NCBI GenBank assembly: GCA_964352025.1
Contig: CAYGPZ010000015.1
Location: forward strand, 13,464-77,463
DNA length: 64,000 nucleotides
Direction: 5' to 3'
DNA from: Hirschia sp964352025
Lineage (GTDB): Bacteria; Pseudomonadota; Alphaproteobacteria; Caulobacterales; Hyphomonadaceae
Below, piece by piece: positions 52,930 to 62,218 of this stretch. A model generated the notes under the pieces. It did not search any database. It worked only from the letters and a program-made list of their open reading frames with translations, and was not told where the DNA came from. The translations under genes and the position numbers were made by a program. The first letter of the stretch is position 1. Every line of letters begins with the position of its first letter.

Positions 52930-54063
52930 TTATTTTTGCGGACAGATCAGGAATTTTTCGCCTGTTGTCTTCGCATTATAACACGCCACGACATCTGCAT
53001 TTAAGGCATCAACTAACGAGATCTCTTGTGTGTAATGGCTTGCAAAAGTCGTCTTCAATTCTGTAGCAACGCGTTTGCGCAACTTAGCGGCAACATTCTC
53101 TCCAGCTCGCGCCAAGAAGTTCATGAGCAACCACCCGCCGACACCCCACGCCATTCCGTAAGATCGCGTCAGTGATGTTGGCTCGTTATCCAAGCTTCCA
53201 TAAAGATAAACTTGTTTGTGCTTGATAGAACCATAGATGCTATAAGCCCCCGGTGTGCGCGCCGCAGCCGCTTCCATCGCAGTCAGAATACTGGAGGCAA
53301 GCGTCCCTCCGCCTGTAGCATCAAAGGCCAATGTCGCTCCTGTTTCGTGAACTGCCTCAATAAGGTCGGACATAAAACTGTCAGAGCTTGAATTGACGAC
53401 GTATTTGGCACCCAAGTCTCGCAATACTTTTTCCTGTTCCGGTTTGCGAACAATATTGACGAGATCTATGCCATCAGCCTGACAAATACGGTTTAGCATC
53501 TGACCCAAATTTGATGCGGCTGCGGTATGCACCAGCGCTGTATGTCCATCCATCCGCATATTTTCAACCATAGACAGAGCAGTCAAAGGATTCACAAAGC
53601 TAGACGCACCATCTTTAGCGGTATTTTCAGGCAATAAAGGTAGACATGCAGCCGCAGGAACACAGCGATACTGCGCATAAAGATTCCCATCCAGAACAGC
53701 GACTGTTTTGCCAATTAAACTCTGCGCATAAGCATCGTCTCCGGCCGCCACAACTGTTCCGGCACCTTCATTTCCAACCGCTAATGGCTTTCCAACACGG
53801 GCCTTCATAATGCGCATACTTTTAGACGGGACTGGAGCGCTTAAAACTTTACTCACTCCTTCTCCCGATGACGTCGCTTTGGACATATCCGCCCATCCAA
53901 ACATCACACCCAAGTCAGAAGGATTGATCGGTGTTGCCTCGATTTGAATAATCACCTGATTTGATTTTGGAGTCGGCATGTCTTTCTCGACAAGCTCCAT
54001 TCTTAGCTCACCCTCAGGTGTCACCGTAGAGAACATTTGAAGAAAAGTAGCTGGTAACGTCAT
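52930..54063 (-). CDS. zinc-independent MDR (quinone oxidoreductase-like) reductase
   Basis: This 377-aa medium-chain reductase has the GroES-like N-domain (with INPSDLGVMFG) and the Rossmann domain (HTAAASNLGQMLNRIC, then LAFDATGGG). The usual structural zinc cysteines are absent, as in quinone oxidoreductases and enoyl reductases. It is probably an NADPH-dependent reductase of a double bond. It is the first gene of a minus-strand unit with the SDR and the large dehydrogenase, and it diverges from the tandem TetR gene across a 546-base gap. Confidence 0.85.
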   Translation of the reverse strand: MTLPATFLQMFSTVTPEGELRMELVEKDMPTPKSNQVIIQIEATPINPSDLGVMFGWADMSKATSSGEGVSKVLSAPVPSKSMRIMKARVGKPLAVGNEGAGTVVAAGDDAYAQSLIGKTVAVLDGNLYAQYRCVPAAACLPLLPENTAKDGASSFVNPLTALSMVENMRMDGHTALVHTAAASNLGQMLNRICQADGIDLVNIVRKPEQEKVLRDLGAKYVVNSSSDSFMSDLIEAVHETGATLAFDATGGGTLASSILTAMEAAAARTPGAYSIYGSIKHKQVYLYGSLDNEPTSLTRSYGMAWGVGGWLLMNFLARAGENVAAKLRKRVATELKTTFASHYTQEISLVDALNADVVACYNAKTTGEKFLICPQK

Positions 54064-54609
54064 GATCGACCTCTGAGTTCAAAGTGATGCTTGAATTGCG
54101 TCCAATTCACATTGCGTGTCGGAAATCCGGAAGGTGACGGATAGAGGCATGCGCGCCCATCAACGCAACTTACAGCCATAATCGACACACGCTTTACACC
54201 CAAAGTAAGAGCACGCTTAGCTATCTGTCAACGACATTTTCAACACAAAAGTATGAAACATGACTATGACGTTACGTAAAGAATTCGATAGACCAGCCCT
54301 GTCTTAGAGTCTGTCAGATCATGTGAAGACACCTACAATTTTGACGACAATCAGATTTTTTCAACTTCAAATCACTAGCGTTGAACTTAACGTTCAAAAA
54401 TGATAGTGGTCGCTAACGAAAATATAGAATCTCGCTTTACGTATACTATCTTAAAAGTGGAACAGGTTCGAATATAGCCAAAGAAATGAAGCCATTACCG
54501 AATACCTTACTCCTAAACAGATTAGAAAGTTGAGAGATTTATGGACGGACGAATTTGATAAACGCCACACTTAAAATAATAAGTATTTAGCGACACCATA
54601 AGACAGAAT
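54064..54609. other. 546-base intergenic region between MDR reductase and tandem TetR genes
   Basis: No coding sequence is supported here. The region is AT-rich and must contain the divergent promoters of the reductase operon and the regulator gene. I found no long perfect inverted repeat and no copy of the CTATACCGA half-site seen at 49731, though a partial TACCGAATACC lies near 54494. Operators for the tandem TetR protein would be expected here. Confidence 0.4.
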
Positions 54610-55896
54610 ATGAAAAAACCTCCCCAAAATGCGCTGACGGAAATGACGAGCAAAAAGCAATCTGGCCGCCCTTCAAAACGAATAAAGAGGCGCGAAGAGC
54701 TTATTACGAAAGCGACTCAACTTTTCAACGAAAGAGGGATATCTGGCACAAGCCTGGGACAGCTAGCTGAAGAGCTAGGTATCGCGCGCGCATCGATTTA
54801 TCACTACATCGATAACCGGAACGAGTTGGTCTATCAAAGTTATATGCGATCTTGCCAACTAACAGCGGACGATTTGGATAACGCACAAAAAGCTGCAAAT
54901 GGACTTCAGCGAACCATTGAATTCATCAAACACACCCTCACTCCTGAACGCGCGCCCACAGCCGTACTTACTGAAATCAATTCATTAGATGACAAAATCG
55001 CTGATGTAATTCGGAACTTGAACACGACGAATAATATGCGTCTCATTGAATTCATAACTGACGGGATAAAAGACGGGAGCATTCGCGATTGTGATGCTGT
55101 TATAGCTGGCCAATCTATTTTGGGGATGTTGGCGTGGGCTCAATTACTCCCTCAATGGTCATCCAGCAAACAACATTCTCAAGTCCGCCTGAATGCCCAG
55201 AAAACACTTATAGACCTCATTACAAATGGCTTGGCATGTGACAGATCAAGTGCATTTGTCTGCAGGCTTTCGGCTCATGACTATGAAGACCAGTACACGA
55301 ACATTTTCGACCCTAAACAATCGGCTGCAATGAAGTTTCAAAGTGTACTAAAAACAGCCTCAAAGCTATTTAATAGAAACGGAATTGAAGCCACATCCAT
55401 TGACGAAATTGCAGCCCAAATTGGTGTCAGCAAGGGTGTCCTGTATCACTACTTTGAAGACAAATCGGACCTGATTACCCAATGTTATGAGCGATCATTT
55501 GACCTCTATGATCGGTTTGTAGCTGCTTCAACGTCGGTTGATGGCAATACATTAGATATTGTCCAAACAAATGCTCATCTGAACATTCAGGCTCAGGTCG
55601 ACAATATATCTCCGCTAATGCCACAACCGGGCTTTGGTTCACTCTTCATCGACACACGCAACCGCCTCCAAGAAAGGGCAAAGGTACAAAACCATACCAT
55701 CGCGCAAATCCTTGAAAAAGGAATAGCCGACAAGGTCGCCCGTCCCTGTCACACTGAAATGGTGACACATATTATAGGCGGTGCCATTGGTTGGATTCCC
55801 AAATGGTTGCCTCAAGAAAGCGCATACACCTCTCAGGAATTGGGTGACAAAATATCTGATTTATTTCGCTTTGGCCTAAAGGCAGAGAGCAGTTAA
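54610..55896 (+). CDS. transcription regulator with two TetR DNA-binding domains
   Basis: This 428-aa protein is two TetR units in one chain. Residues about 29-78 hold the first helix-turn-helix (ATQLFNERGISGTSLGQLAEE and ARASIYHYIDNR). Residues 241-290 hold the second (ASKLFNRNGIEATSIDEIAAQ and SKGVLYHYFEDKSDL). Each is followed by a ligand-type helical domain. A single chain could bind one palindrome as a pseudo-dimer. It diverges from the reductase-SDR-dehydrogenase genes and most likely represses them in response to an acyl-CoA; the ligand is unknown. The start ATG 54610 gives a basic N-terminal tail. Confidence 0.9.
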   Translation: MKKPPQNALTEMTSKKQSGRPSKRIKRREELITKATQLFNERGISGTSLGQLAEELGIARASIYHYIDNRNELVYQSYMRSCQLTADDLDNAQKAANGLQRTIEFIKHTLTPERAPTAVLTEINSLDDKIADVIRNLNTTNNMRLIEFITDGIKDGSIRDCDAVIAGQSILGMLAWAQLLPQWSSSKQHSQVRLNAQKTLIDLITNGLACDRSSAFVCRLSAHDYEDQYTNIFDPKQSAAMKFQSVLKTASKLFNRNGIEATSIDEIAAQIGVSKGVLYHYFEDKSDLITQCYERSFDLYDRFVAASTSVDGNTLDIVQTNAHLNIQAQVDNISPLMPQPGFGSLFIDTRNRLQERAKVQNHTIAQILEKGIADKVARPCHTEMVTHIIGGAIGWIPKWLPQESAYTSQELGDKISDLFRFGLKAESS

Positions 55897-56075
55897 GTGT
55901 GATCTAAGGCATTTAGCCAATGCTGGTGCAGTCATCGACGTTATCCTCTAAATCTTTATCAGCCAGATATATGGTTTCCACCGGACCAGATGGTATTTTT
56001 GCTTGCAGATGCACGAGACTTAAAAGCATGTTTCAAGCAAATTAAACCTGCCTGATACAAAAAGATAAACGTCAA

Positions 56076-56819
56076 ATGTTTGATCTATTAGATTTTTCTA
56101 CATATGCTGGCGTGATTGCCATTTCCGCTATTTTGAGAAGTTATACTGGGTTTGGTTTTGCGCTCGCCGCTGTTCCCCTGCTTAGCCTTGTTACCTCTGC
56201 GCAATCAGCTGTTCTGATCGTAACGCTGATACAATTCTTCTTTGGATTTCACGATATGATTTCCCTTAGAAAAGATATCGACACCCGCTCTTTAAAATGG
56301 ATGCTACCCGGGACGGTATTGGGAATTCCTCTCGGTGTTTACCTGCTTCAATATCTTGACCCCGATATCATACGAATTGTCATTGCGGTGCTCGTTTTTA
56401 TCGCAGCTTTTTCTCTCCTCATCCCGCCGAAAAGCCCCTCTCGAAAAAAAGCGCCGGGTATTGCTACGATTTACGGATTTTTTTCCGGAGCATTTAGTGG
56501 ACTTGTCGCTATGCCCGGACCTCCAGCCGTGATTTATTTTCTTTCAAGCGGTTTTGAAGCGCGAACAAGCAGAGCTACAATGCTAATCTTTTTCTTTGTT
56601 TGCTCATCCTTATCCGCAATAATGTATCTGATCGCAGGCTTTTTTGACTTCGAAACGGTTCTAAAAGCCGTGCTACTTTTACCCATTGTATATCTTGGGA
56701 ATTTGCTCGGAAGCCGGCTATTTCAAAACACCAGCAATGCCCGCCACAGATTGACTTCAATCCTCGTCCTCTTTGGTGTCGCCATTGCAGCAGGTTTGAA
56801 CGGGTTGGCAGGACTTTAA
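56076..56819 (+). CDS. TauE/SafE (TSUP) family membrane transporter
   Basis: This 247-aa inner-membrane protein has about eight hydrophobic segments and the family pattern GFGFALAAVPLLSLV in the first half, with its repeat GAFSGLVAMPGPPAVIYFLSSG in the second half. Members export sulfite, sulfoacetate or other small organosulfur and organic anions. No sulfur-metabolism gene is adjacent, so the substrate is open. It stands alone, 180 bases after the tandem TetR gene, and converges on the aldehyde dehydrogenase gene. Confidence 0.88.
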   Translation: MFDLLDFSTYAGVIAISAILRSYTGFGFALAAVPLLSLVTSAQSAVLIVTLIQFFFGFHDMISLRKDIDTRSLKWMLPGTVLGIPLGVYLLQYLDPDIIRIVIAVLVFIAAFSLLIPPKSPSRKKAPGIATIYGFFSGAFSGLVAMPGPPAVIYFLSSGFEARTSRATMLIFFFVCSSLSAIMYLIAGFFDFETVLKAVLLLPIVYLGNLLGSRLFQNTSNARHRLTSILVLFGVAIAAGLNGLAGL

Positions 56820-56899
56820 CCAATCGAGTTTGCCAGAGTTTTAGGATATCTTTTGGTCTTGAATACTAAGCAATTTAACTAGACCAAACCAGACATAAA

Positions 56900-56931
56900 A
56901 AAATGGGCGACCCGTTAAAGGATCGCCCATT
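56900..56931 (-). terminator. intrinsic terminator of the amine-catabolism genes
   Basis: ATGGGCGA (56903-56910) pairs with TCGCCCAT (56923-56930). An inner CC/GG extends the stem. The A-run at 56897-56903 reads as a T-run on the minus strand, placing the terminator 55 bases after the aldehyde dehydrogenase stop. Confidence 0.85.
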
Positions 56932-56985
56932 CTTATAGTTTGTATAACAATCACTACCCGATTTAAACAATCGAGACAGACGCGT

Positions 56986-58518
56986 TTATTCCATCGCAAT
57001 TGCAATCGTTTTGCTTCTTGTAAAGTGCTCGATCATTGCCTCCAAAGACGCTTCTCTTCCCAGGCCTGAACGACCGAAACCTCCATAGCTCAAATTGGGT
57101 TGGATAGTGAGGTTTTGATTAACTTGCACATAACCTGAATTTATCCGTTTTGTGGCATCTAGAGCAACGGACAAGGTGTTAGTCCACACCGTTGCCGCCA
57201 ACCCATAATGGGTCCCATTGGCCATCTCAATGACTTCGTCATAATCTTCCCAAGGGATTATACATGTCACTGGACCAAAAATTTCTTCTTGAACGAGCGG
57301 ACTGTCATGAGCCGCCCCCAAAACAAGCATGGGGCGCATAAATAAGTCACTGACAATATCCGATCCGGAAGTTGCGCCGAACTCGGGTAAGCTTGAGCAC
57401 CGTTCTACCGTCACGCCCGATGTGTCTTCTGCCAAAGTGATATATTTCTCAATCGTCTTCTTTTGTTTGGCAGAAATAATGGTTCCAATATCCGTCGTTT
57501 CGTCCAGAGGGTCACCAATGACAAGATTGTCCAATTCTGCCTTCAGCTTTGAAACGAATGACTCATACAAGTCAGCATGGACATAAATCCGACTTGCAGC
57601 GGTACAGCTTTGGCCTTGTCGCGTAAACCGCATGCCTTTAACCGCACCGTCAACTGCTTTGTCTAGATTTGCATCAGAACAGACAATCATCGGGCTTTTG
57701 CCACCCAATTCAAGACTTACTGGAACGATCCGGCTGGCACCGGCTTTATAGATGGTCTCGCCAACAGCTTCTGATCCGGTAAAGGTGATTTTTGCGATTT
57801 TCTCGTTGGCACACAATGGCGCTCCGCAATCGACACCAGTCCCGCAGACAACATTCAATACTCCTTTTGGTAGAACACTATCCATAAGAACTCCAACCGC
57901 GATCGTCGTGAAAGGTGCTTCCTCAGAGGCTTTCACGACAACGGAATTACCCGCAGCGAGAGCTGGTGCAATTTTCAGAAGTGTCAGCAAGACAGGCACA
58001 TTCCAAGGAACGATAGCGCCTACGACCCCTAAAGGTTCCCTTACAGTCATTGCGAGCACTTTAGGATCAAAGGGGATTGTTTGTCCCTTTAGCTCCGATG
58101 CAAGTCCACCATAAAAATTCGCTAAATCAGCAGTCACCGCGACTTCACCGCGACATTCGGTTTTGATCGCCTTTCCGGTTTCCATTGCTAGCAGAACGGA
58201 TAGAGTTTCCGCATGTTCTAGAATCAATTTTCCAGCATCAGCAAGCAAACGACCGCGTTGTCTAGCCGAAAGCTCAGCCCATCCAGTTTGTGCTACACTT
58301 GCGGCATCTACAGCGCTTGAAACCTCTTCAGCACCACTGGCAGCAGCCTGTCCTATCTTAGTCATTGTCGCAGGGTTTATGACTGCAAGGGTTTCAGGTG
58401 TTTGAACCAATTCGCCATTCACCAGATTGCGCCCAGTTAGAAGTTCCAACCACTCTTGAACGACCTGATGGGAGTCTTTTTTCGTTTGCGAAATATTCGG
58501 TATTGTAATTCTGCCCAT
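56986..58518 (-). CDS. NAD(P)-dependent aldehyde dehydrogenase
   Basis: This 510-aa enzyme oxidises an aldehyde to the acid. Asn173 (PWNVP), Lys196 (VVVKAS), Glu270 (SLELGGKSP) and Cys305 (GQSCTAA) form the active site. A longer than usual N-terminal tail of about 20 residues precedes the fold. It is 2 bases from the FAD amine oxidase gene upstream, so it should handle the aldehyde produced by that enzyme. The substrate is not identified; betaine-aldehyde or 4-aminobutanal-type enzymes are plausible. Confidence 0.93.
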   Translation of the reverse strand: MGRITIPNISQTKKDSHQVVQEWLELLTGRNLVNGELVQTPETLAVINPATMTKIGQAAASGAEEVSSAVDAASVAQTGWAELSARQRGRLLADAGKLILEHAETLSVLLAMETGKAIKTECRGEVAVTADLANFYGGLASELKGQTIPFDPKVLAMTVREPLGVVGAIVPWNVPVLLTLLKIAPALAAGNSVVVKASEEAPFTTIAVGVLMDSVLPKGVLNVVCGTGVDCGAPLCANEKIAKITFTGSEAVGETIYKAGASRIVPVSLELGGKSPMIVCSDANLDKAVDGAVKGMRFTRQGQSCTAASRIYVHADLYESFVSKLKAELDNLVIGDPLDETTDIGTIISAKQKKTIEKYITLAEDTSGVTVERCSSLPEFGATSGSDIVSDLFMRPMLVLGAAHDSPLVQEEIFGPVTCIIPWEDYDEVIEMANGTHYGLAATVWTNTLSVALDATKRINSGYVQVNQNLTIQPNLSYGGFGRSGLGREASLEAMIEHFTRSKTIAIAME

Positions 58519-58520
58519 TT

Positions 58521-59942
58521 TTAATTCCTCACCTTATCTATGTCTATTTCATTTGGATTGCCCCTTGCTCTGTCTTTCATCCCGTACCAGACATAAGAAA
58601 AACGCTGCCCCAACCGTCGAAACGGAGTTAGAACACCAAAGTGTGGCAATGGAGATTTGAAGATTGGCAGGTTCATGCCTTCGGTTTTTCCCATCGCCAG
58701 ATTGGCCAGATGATACCCTGCTTGGGCGGAATACATGACACCATTCCCACCATATCCAAGCGCATAATATATTCCTGAATTTTTGTCCGGCTGGAATATA
58801 CGCGGCATCATGTCATGACTGACATCAACCCATCCCCACCATGAATAATCTAGCTCTATTCCCGTCAAAACGGGGAATTTGCGATACAAACCCTGCTTCA
58901 GTACTTCTAAATGCTGTGGATCGGGCGCGCCCTTTCCTGTGATCGCACTCCGACTGCCAATCTGCAGCCGCTTGCACGGCAGTAGTCTGTAATAATGGCG
59001 TAGGATACGTGTATCAGTTAAGGGTGAGCCTACTTTAATCCCGCACGCTTCCAATTCGCTATCAGTCAATGGACGTGTCACGATTGAATTTGATAGAATT
59101 GGCAATAAACGATTAGACGTATGCGGATTTAGTCCCGGTGAGGTATATCCACCAGTCGCAACACAAACCTTACGTGCTGTGACTGTACCACCGGGTGTGT
59201 ACAAAATCTGCTTTCCATTTTCCGTACGCCAGCCCGTCACCGGACTACTCGTATGAACTTTGCAACCTAATGCTCGGGCAGCTTTTAGATATCCAAAAGC
59301 CAATTTAGCAGCATGAATTCCAATTCCATCAGGTTCCCACATCGCTCCACATGCTTCTTGGTCATTCACATGATCAGACTTCAATTCACTTTCGGAAATC
59401 ATCCGAACCCCATATCCAAAAGTTGAATTGAAAAGTTCGGTTTCTTTCTTAAGTCGAGGCAAAACAGCTGGCGAATGCGCGATGTAATAGTGTCCACCAT
59501 ACTGTGGGTCACAATCAAAATGCTCAGAGGTAATCAGTCCTCGAAAACGTTCAGCTGCATCCTTCATTTCAGTATGCATCTGAATGGCCGTATCAAGCCC
59601 CCAGCGTTTTATCCATTCAGACCGTGACAGCCGACCTGTAGAAATTTGGGCCTGCCCTCCATTCCGGCTAGAACATCCCCAAGCCACACCATTGGCTTCA
59701 AGTACAACAGCTTTGAGCCCATGATCCTGCGCTAAATGCAACGCACAAGATAGTCCGGTATAGCCCGACCCAATCACCACAATGTCGGCCTCAAAATCGG
59801 ATGAGACCGGTCCATCATCGTCAGGCGGACTTCCAGCAGTATCTATCCAATATGTCGGTGCATAATTTCGCCCCAGCCCTGGGGATTTATCGCACAACGG
59901 ATCGTAGGTTGGCTCATATGGATTTAAAGGCTCAAATCCCAT
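58521..59942 (-). CDS. FAD-dependent amine/amino-acid oxidase (PuuB/DadA-like)
   Basis: This 473-aa DAO-family flavoenzyme has an N-terminal extension of about 50 residues, then IVVIGSGYTGLSCALH (GxGxxG at 58-63) and the acidic strand end VVLEANGVAWGCSSRNGGQ, a signature shared with gamma-glutamylputrescine oxidase. The C-terminal GYGGNGVMYSAQAGYHLA closes the FAD site. It likely converts an amine to an aldehyde, which the next enzyme oxidises. ATG 59942 has GGAGG 7 bases upstream and overlaps the preceding gene by 11 bases. No gamma-glutamylation gene (puuA-like) is present, so the substrate is open. Confidence 0.88.
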   Translation of the reverse strand: MGFEPLNPYEPTYDPLCDKSPGLGRNYAPTYWIDTAGSPPDDDGPVSSDFEADIVVIGSGYTGLSCALHLAQDHGLKAVVLEANGVAWGCSSRNGGQAQISTGRLSRSEWIKRWGLDTAIQMHTEMKDAAERFRGLITSEHFDCDPQYGGHYYIAHSPAVLPRLKKETELFNSTFGYGVRMISESELKSDHVNDQEACGAMWEPDGIGIHAAKLAFGYLKAARALGCKVHTSSPVTGWRTENGKQILYTPGGTVTARKVCVATGGYTSPGLNPHTSNRLLPILSNSIVTRPLTDSELEACGIKVGSPLTDTRILRHYYRLLPCKRLQIGSRSAITGKGAPDPQHLEVLKQGLYRKFPVLTGIELDYSWWGWVDVSHDMMPRIFQPDKNSGIYYALGYGGNGVMYSAQAGYHLANLAMGKTEGMNLPIFKSPLPHFGVLTPFRRLGQRFSYVWYGMKDRARGNPNEIDIDKVRN

Positions 59943-60351
59943 TGTTGGCCTCCACTGGATCATCAGTCACTTTGAAAGGTGGACGAGATTTTCGGAAAGC
60001 TTGTTTCACCGCAATTTTGCCGTCTGCTAGCTGAAATAAATCGGCTCCTTCAGCTTCAATACGAATACCTTCAGCGTTTGTGCCGATAAAGAGCCATTCA
60101 GACACAGCGCGAGCACCCGCCACAAAATGCGTGTGATTGGCCCATTGCGCATCTGGCATATCAGTCCAGACTTTCACAAAAGCAGCGGCAATATTGTCCC
60201 GGCCTTCAATTTTAGCTCCAAAGGCTTCGCTACCTGCAACGGGGTAAAAAACACAATCGTCTGCAAAAGCCTGCATGACACCGTCAATATCGTGTTTGTT
60301 AAATGCTTCGAATACCGCGTGCAAAGTTGCGCATGTTTCCTGATCAGTCAT
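59932..60351 (-). CDS. NTF2/SnoaL-like small protein
   Basis: This 139-aa alpha+beta-barrel protein is of the SnoaL/ketosteroid-isomerase-like superfamily. Typical parts are VFEAFNKHDIDGVMQAFADDCVFY and WLFIGTNAEGIRIEAEGADLFQLADGKI (abbreviated). Such proteins bind or isomerise small hydrophobic molecules. ATG 60351 has a strong AGGAAGG 8 bases upstream, so it is chosen over 60372. It overlaps the oxidase gene, so the pair is translationally linked; its role in amine catabolism is unknown. Confidence 0.83.
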   Translation of the reverse strand: MTDQETCATLHAVFEAFNKHDIDGVMQAFADDCVFYPVAGSEAFGAKIEGRDNIAAAFVKVWTDMPDAQWANHTHFVAGARAVSEWLFIGTNAEGIRIEAEGADLFQLADGKIAVKQAFRKSRPPFKVTDDPVEANNGI

Positions 60352-60428
60352 TGTCCAATCCTTCCTATTCATTTTTTAAGTGAGTGCTCTTCTTGAGGTC
60401 AGAGCTAAAATATTGGAGAAACAGCTTA

Positions 60429-61913
60429 TTAGGAGCTGTTTACGCGTTCCCAATAAGCTTTAAGGTCCTGCTTCACCTCAGGTGCCATGATAAACAGACC
60501 AAGCACATTCGGCAGCGCCATCACATAGATAATTGCGTCCGCAAAATCTAATACAGCACTAAGCTGGGTCGTTGCACCGATGAGGATAAACACGCAAAAG
60601 ACCAGATTAAAAATCTGCAAAATCGACGCCTTGCGTCCAAACAGATAAATCCATCCACGTTGGCCGTAATAGGCCCAAGCAATCATTGTTGAAAATGCGA
60701 AAAGGAAGGCTATGACGCTTAATATAAGGGTCGACCCCGGAATTTCCTGTTCAAAGGCATGCGTTGTTAATTCGATACCCGCCAATCCACCACCGGTTAT
60801 CGTATCAACATCCAGTGCTAAGATTAGGACAAGAGCAGTTAGAGTACACACAATCACGGTATCAATGAATGGTTCAAGAAGCGCTACAAAGCCCTCTGTC
60901 AGCGGATCTTTCGTCTGCACTGCCGCATGTGCGATGGAAGATGAACCCAGCCCGGCTTCATTCGAAAACACAGCACGTTGAAAGCCGATGATCATCACGC
61001 CAACCATCCCACCCGCCATGCCTTCTGGTGAAAAAGCATTCTGGAAAATCAATAGGAAAGCGTCAGGTATTTTCGTTATATTCGCCCCGATGACGAATAG
61101 AGCGCCAGCGATATAAATCAGCATCATAAAAGGCACGATTTTGTCAGCGATACGCGCGATTCCTCGAATTCCCCCAATAATCACCGCACCGACAACAACC
61201 GCCATGGCAAGACCAACCATCCAGTTACGGCCTGCCAAGGGACCTGTCTCACCTCCAAAAACAACCTGTAACTGAGCAACAGCTTGATTGGCCTGAAACA
61301 TATTGCCTATTCCCAGACACCCAATAACAATACTCGCCGCATAGAAGACACCTAAACAACGACCAAAAATTGGCATGCCGCGCGCCGCCAGCCCCTTGTG
61401 CAAATAATACATCGGGCCACCACTGACCGTGCCGTCTTCACCGACCTCCCGATACTTCACACCAAGCGTGCACTCTATGAATTTCGTCGTCATTCCAATA
61501 AGTCCTGCGACGATCACCCAAAAAGTTGCCCCCGGTCCACCTATGCTAAGTGTAATGGCAACACCGGCAATATTTCCGATGCCGACAGTCCCCGAAACAG
61601 CTACGGAAAGCGCTTGAAAATGAGAGACTTCTCCCGGTATTTTAGGGTCTCGACGCTTAGGCATGACAAGCTTTAGTGCATGGAGAAATCCGCGTAGATT
61701 TATGAAGCGCAAATACACTGTAAAAAACAAAGCGCCGGCAATCAGCCACATCACTATCAAAGGCACTTTAGCGCCTCCAATATCAACGGAGAAAAAGATG
61801 AACTGAGAAACTGCAGTCGTTACGGGCTGCACAATCGAATTGATGTGAGAATCAAGACTGATGTTTTCCTGAACGAAAAACACTTTCTTACAAATATTTA
61901 GAACATCTTGCAT
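60429..61913 (-). CDS. sodium:alanine (AGCS) family symporter
   Basis: This inner-membrane sodium/amino-acid symporter has about ten membrane spans. The family blocks are readable: FQALSVAVSGTVGIGNIAGVA, GPGATFWVIVAGLIGMTTKF, and SNEAGLGSSSIAHAA. The open frame begins at 62000, but ATG 61913 leaves about 30 residues before the first membrane segment, as in relatives; neither start has a good ribosome-binding site. It probably imports the amine or amino acid broken down by the genes downstream. It lies 77 bases upstream of the NTF2-like gene. Confidence 0.9.
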   Translation of the reverse strand: MQDVLNICKKVFFVQENISLDSHINSIVQPVTTAVSQFIFFSVDIGGAKVPLIVMWLIAGALFFTVYLRFINLRGFLHALKLVMPKRRDPKIPGEVSHFQALSVAVSGTVGIGNIAGVAITLSIGGPGATFWVIVAGLIGMTTKFIECTLGVKYREVGEDGTVSGGPMYYLHKGLAARGMPIFGRCLGVFYAASIVIGCLGIGNMFQANQAVAQLQVVFGGETGPLAGRNWMVGLAMAVVVGAVIIGGIRGIARIADKIVPFMMLIYIAGALFVIGANITKIPDAFLLIFQNAFSPEGMAGGMVGVMIIGFQRAVFSNEAGLGSSSIAHAAVQTKDPLTEGFVALLEPFIDTVIVCTLTALVLILALDVDTITGGGLAGIELTTHAFEQEIPGSTLILSVIAFLFAFSTMIAWAYYGQRGWIYLFGRKASILQIFNLVFCVFILIGATTQLSAVLDFADAIIYVMALPNVLGLFIMAPEVKQDLKAYWERVNSS

Positions 61914-62218
61914 TTTCACGACAACCAATTGACTAAAATAGACATTGTGTCGTTGGCCCAATTTTATCGGCAATTTCACAATTGCTAAGATATCCATCAA
62001 TCATCTAGCTAGAAATCAAACTTTCTCTGCACTGGCCTAGTTCAATATCGCTTACTGGCACTAACTGGCTCAGCTCGATCCAGCTAATAGGTGCGTGGTT
62101 CTTTGACTTTTCGAAGATTGATGTTGTAGCGGATCATTGATGGCTGACTGCCGCCACAAAAGACAACCAGCCCAAGACAATGTTGAGTTTTCAATACTTC
62201 CCGCGCAAAAGATTGAAC
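61914..62218. promoter_or_regulatory. intergenic region before the symporter, with candidate MocR half-sites
   Basis: There is no gene in these 305 bases. CTAGCTAG lies at 62005-62012, and CAGCT is repeated ten bases apart at 62071 and 62081. The same CTAGCTG/CAGCTAG element occurs as an inverted repeat in front of mocR, so these are candidate binding sites of that regulator. This is pattern reading only. Confidence 0.4.
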
